Part shown: positions 5,275 through 6,213 of the stretch, piece by piece | Numbering within the stretch: position 1 is the first letter of the stretch | How the letters are laid out: every line of letters starts with the position of its first letter | Source: an uncultured Desulfobacca sp. | GTDB lineage: Bacteria > Desulfobacterota > Desulfobaccia > Desulfobaccales > Desulfobaccaceae | Assembly (NCBI GenBank): GCA_937958145.1 | Contig: CALGOE010000055.1 | Span: 1-6,213, forward strand | Length of the DNA stretch: 6,213 nt | Direction of reading: 5' to 3' | Translations under genes and position numbers: made by a program | Notes under the pieces: generated by a model | The model's database searches: none | What the model was told of the DNA's origin: nothing | The model's input: the letters and a program-made list of their open reading frames with translations, nothing else

Positions 5275-6108
5275 TCAACGGCCTGTGGGAGCTTGATTTT
5301 CCACATAGGACTCCACCGCCGGGGTAAGGTCAAAGCCATTGGGCATGAGGCGCCCGTTCTGTTCGACCCCTTGGCGGGTGAGCACCAGAGCGCCGGTGGC
5401 CAGGTCCCGCAACGTCACGATGATCAAAGGAAATTCCCGGCGCAGCTCTTCGGCTCGGATGCGGGCGAAGAGAGGCTCCTGATCCCCTTCCCGGGCTTTG
5501 ATGTCGGCCTGACTACAATGCCGGCGTTTTTCCCGATAGGCCTGCCACAGCGGCTCAAAGGCTGGAGTTCGCAGGGAAAAATGGCAATAGGTGACAGGCG
5601 GTCCCTCATCCAGGACCGGTGTCGCCAGGTGCAGCATGGCGCCGGCCTCGGCCGCCTCCGTCTCCATCAACTGCCACATCACCTGCCGCCAGGTGCCTTT
5701 GGGACCGCCCGGCACGGCCGGATGCAGATTCAGGCACAGGAGCTGCTCGCAGAGCAGAGGGCTGAGTACCAACATGTAGCCGGCCAACACCACCACCTGA
5801 GCCTGATAATCGGCCACACGGGCCAACACCTGGGCGTCAAATTCCCGGCGCCGGGCTTCGCTTTCAGGCTGGCGCCGGCGGATCGACTCCCGCAGCGGGC
5901 GGGAAGACAGGGTGATCAGGGGCAGTCCCAAAGAGCGCACCACGGCATGGAACCGATCCGCCGCCGGGGTCTCCCCCGCTTCCCGGTCACAGAAAACATA
6001 ACTGATGCGCCCCGGGATAAAGCCCTCTACCATCTTCTGATGGGCGGTGGTCAACAGGTCAATGGAACCCTGGCCCCGGCCACTGGAAAACCATCCGAAT
6101 GCAAACAT
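5275..6108 (-). CDS. GART-like formyltransferase with C-terminal extension
   Basis: The fold is that of 10-formyl-tetrahydrofolate-dependent formyltransferases such as PurN, which formylates GAR in purine synthesis. Of 277 residues, about 1-180 form the catalytic domain. GWFSSGRGQGSIDLL (5-19) corresponds to the phosphate-binding N-terminus, VVVLAGYMLVLSP (105-117) to the AGFMRILSP core, and the catalytic set Asn127, His129 (in NLHP) and Asp167 (in LDEGPPV) is complete. PGGPKGTWRQ replaces the usual Leu-P-Lys-P-G-xHT loop, so the acceptor may differ from GAR. Some 100 further residues not found in PurN follow (about 200 residues in E. coli), including LFARIRAEELRREFPLIIVTL. The ATG at 6106-6108 was chosen because homologous N-termini begin there and a promoter lies upstream; a TTG at 6163-6165 in the same frame has no ribosome site and overlaps that promoter. 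The ribosome site at the ATG is weak. It starts the three-gene block. The substrate is uncertain, so no gene symbol is given. Confidence 0.85.
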   Translation of the reverse strand: MFAFGWFSSGRGQGSIDLLTTAHQKMVEGFIPGRISYVFCDREAGETPAADRFHAVVRSLGLPLITLSSRPLRESIRRRQPESEARRREFDAQVLARVADYQAQVVVLAGYMLVLSPLLCEQLLCLNLHPAVPGGPKGTWRQVMWQLMETEAAEAGAMLHLATPVLDEGPPVTYCHFSLRTPAFEPLWQAYREKRRHCSQADIKAREGDQEPLFARIRAEELRREFPLIIVTLRDLATGALVLTRQGVEQNGRLMPNGFDLTPAVESYVENQAPTGR

Positions 6109-6132
6109 CTGCCCTGCCCGGCCGCGCTGGCG

Positions 6133-6152
6133 GCGATAATCAATATAATCGC
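6133..6152. repeat. AT-rich inverted repeat in the leader of the formyltransferase gene
   Basis: GCGAT (6133-6137) and ATCGC (6148-6152) are perfect 5-base arms. The inner bases partly continue the symmetry, giving a 20-base imperfect palindrome that stands out as AT-rich in a GC-rich region. It covers the predicted start of transcription, a common place for an operator. No regulator is known. Confidence 0.35.
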
Positions 6153-6155
6153 TAC

Positions 6156-6184
6156 AAATTATCAAGACTGTGCCGTCGGGTCAA
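6156..6184 (-). promoter_or_regulatory. sigma70-like promoter for the formyltransferase block
   Basis: On the minus strand, TTGACC (6179-6184, 5 of 6) is followed after 17 bases by TAATTT (6156-6161). A better -10, GATAAT (6158-6163, 5 of 6), overlaps it at a short 15-base spacing. The start of transcription would be near 6149, about 40 bases before the ATG at 6108. An 8-base palindrome, AGTTAACT (6205-6212), lies upstream. Confidence 0.45.
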
Positions 6185-6213
6185 TGGCTTTTTGCGTTGT
6201 CCGCAGTTAACTT

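Noticed and set aside
4891..6210. 439-codon open frame on the plus strand
   Set aside because: It lies opposite the formyltransferase and the PmbA-like gene, both of which have clear family motifs. The translation is rich in Gln, His, Pro, Gly and Arg with no recognisable domain, as expected for the antisense frame of GC-rich genes.
1..6213. CRISPR array, tRNA, rRNA, insertion sequence or attachment site
   Set aside because: No regularly spaced repeats, cloverleaf-like segments, transposase motifs or flanking inverted repeats were seen by eye on either strand.

Overview
The window is about 6.2 kb of GC-rich, gene-dense bacterial chromosome. No tRNA, rRNA, transposase, phage gene or CRISPR array was seen. 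The gene set is uvrB, a full-length zinc-finger dnaJ, DUF167, a DivIVA-family protein, YggT, a TatT-like repeat protein, a PmbA/TldE-like protein and a long formyltransferase. Together with base composition and protein style, this suggests a Gram-negative anaerobe of the Desulfobacterota/deltaproteobacterial type (Syntrophobacterales or Desulfobacca-like). That assignment is inferred from gene content, not from a marker gene.

Layout: bases 1-309 (+) are the last 102 codons of uvrB. All other genes lie on the minus strand and fall into three transcriptional blocks. Reading in their own direction, from right to left, block A (6108 to 3159) is a GART-like formyltransferase, a PmbA/TldE-like protein and an exported helical-repeat protein. 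It has a sigma70-like promoter near the window edge, a 39-base first gap and a 14-base overlap at the second junction. Block B (about 2950 to 1797) is yggT, divIVA and DUF167, tightly packed. Block C (1617 to 496) is dnaJ, with its own well-spaced promoter; it converges on uvrB.

The intergenic gaps hold structure. The 206-base gap between blocks A and B contains a good intrinsic-terminator shape (9-bp stem, then eight T) that points the wrong way, toward the plus strand, where no gene was found. The 186-base uvrB/dnaJ gap holds a 14-base near-identical direct repeat, GC-rich hairpins that could compete with each other, and a hairpin covering the dnaJ stop codon.

How the genes work together: YggT, the DivIVA-like protein and DUF167 match a recurring envelope/division neighbourhood (ylmG-divIVA in Gram-positives, yggT-yggU in enterics). 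dnaJ stands alone without dnaK or grpE. Block A combines a formyltransferase fold, a maturation-protease-like protein without the metal motif, and a secreted repeat protein. It is the least understood part of the window, but no clearly new defence or mobile system is visible.
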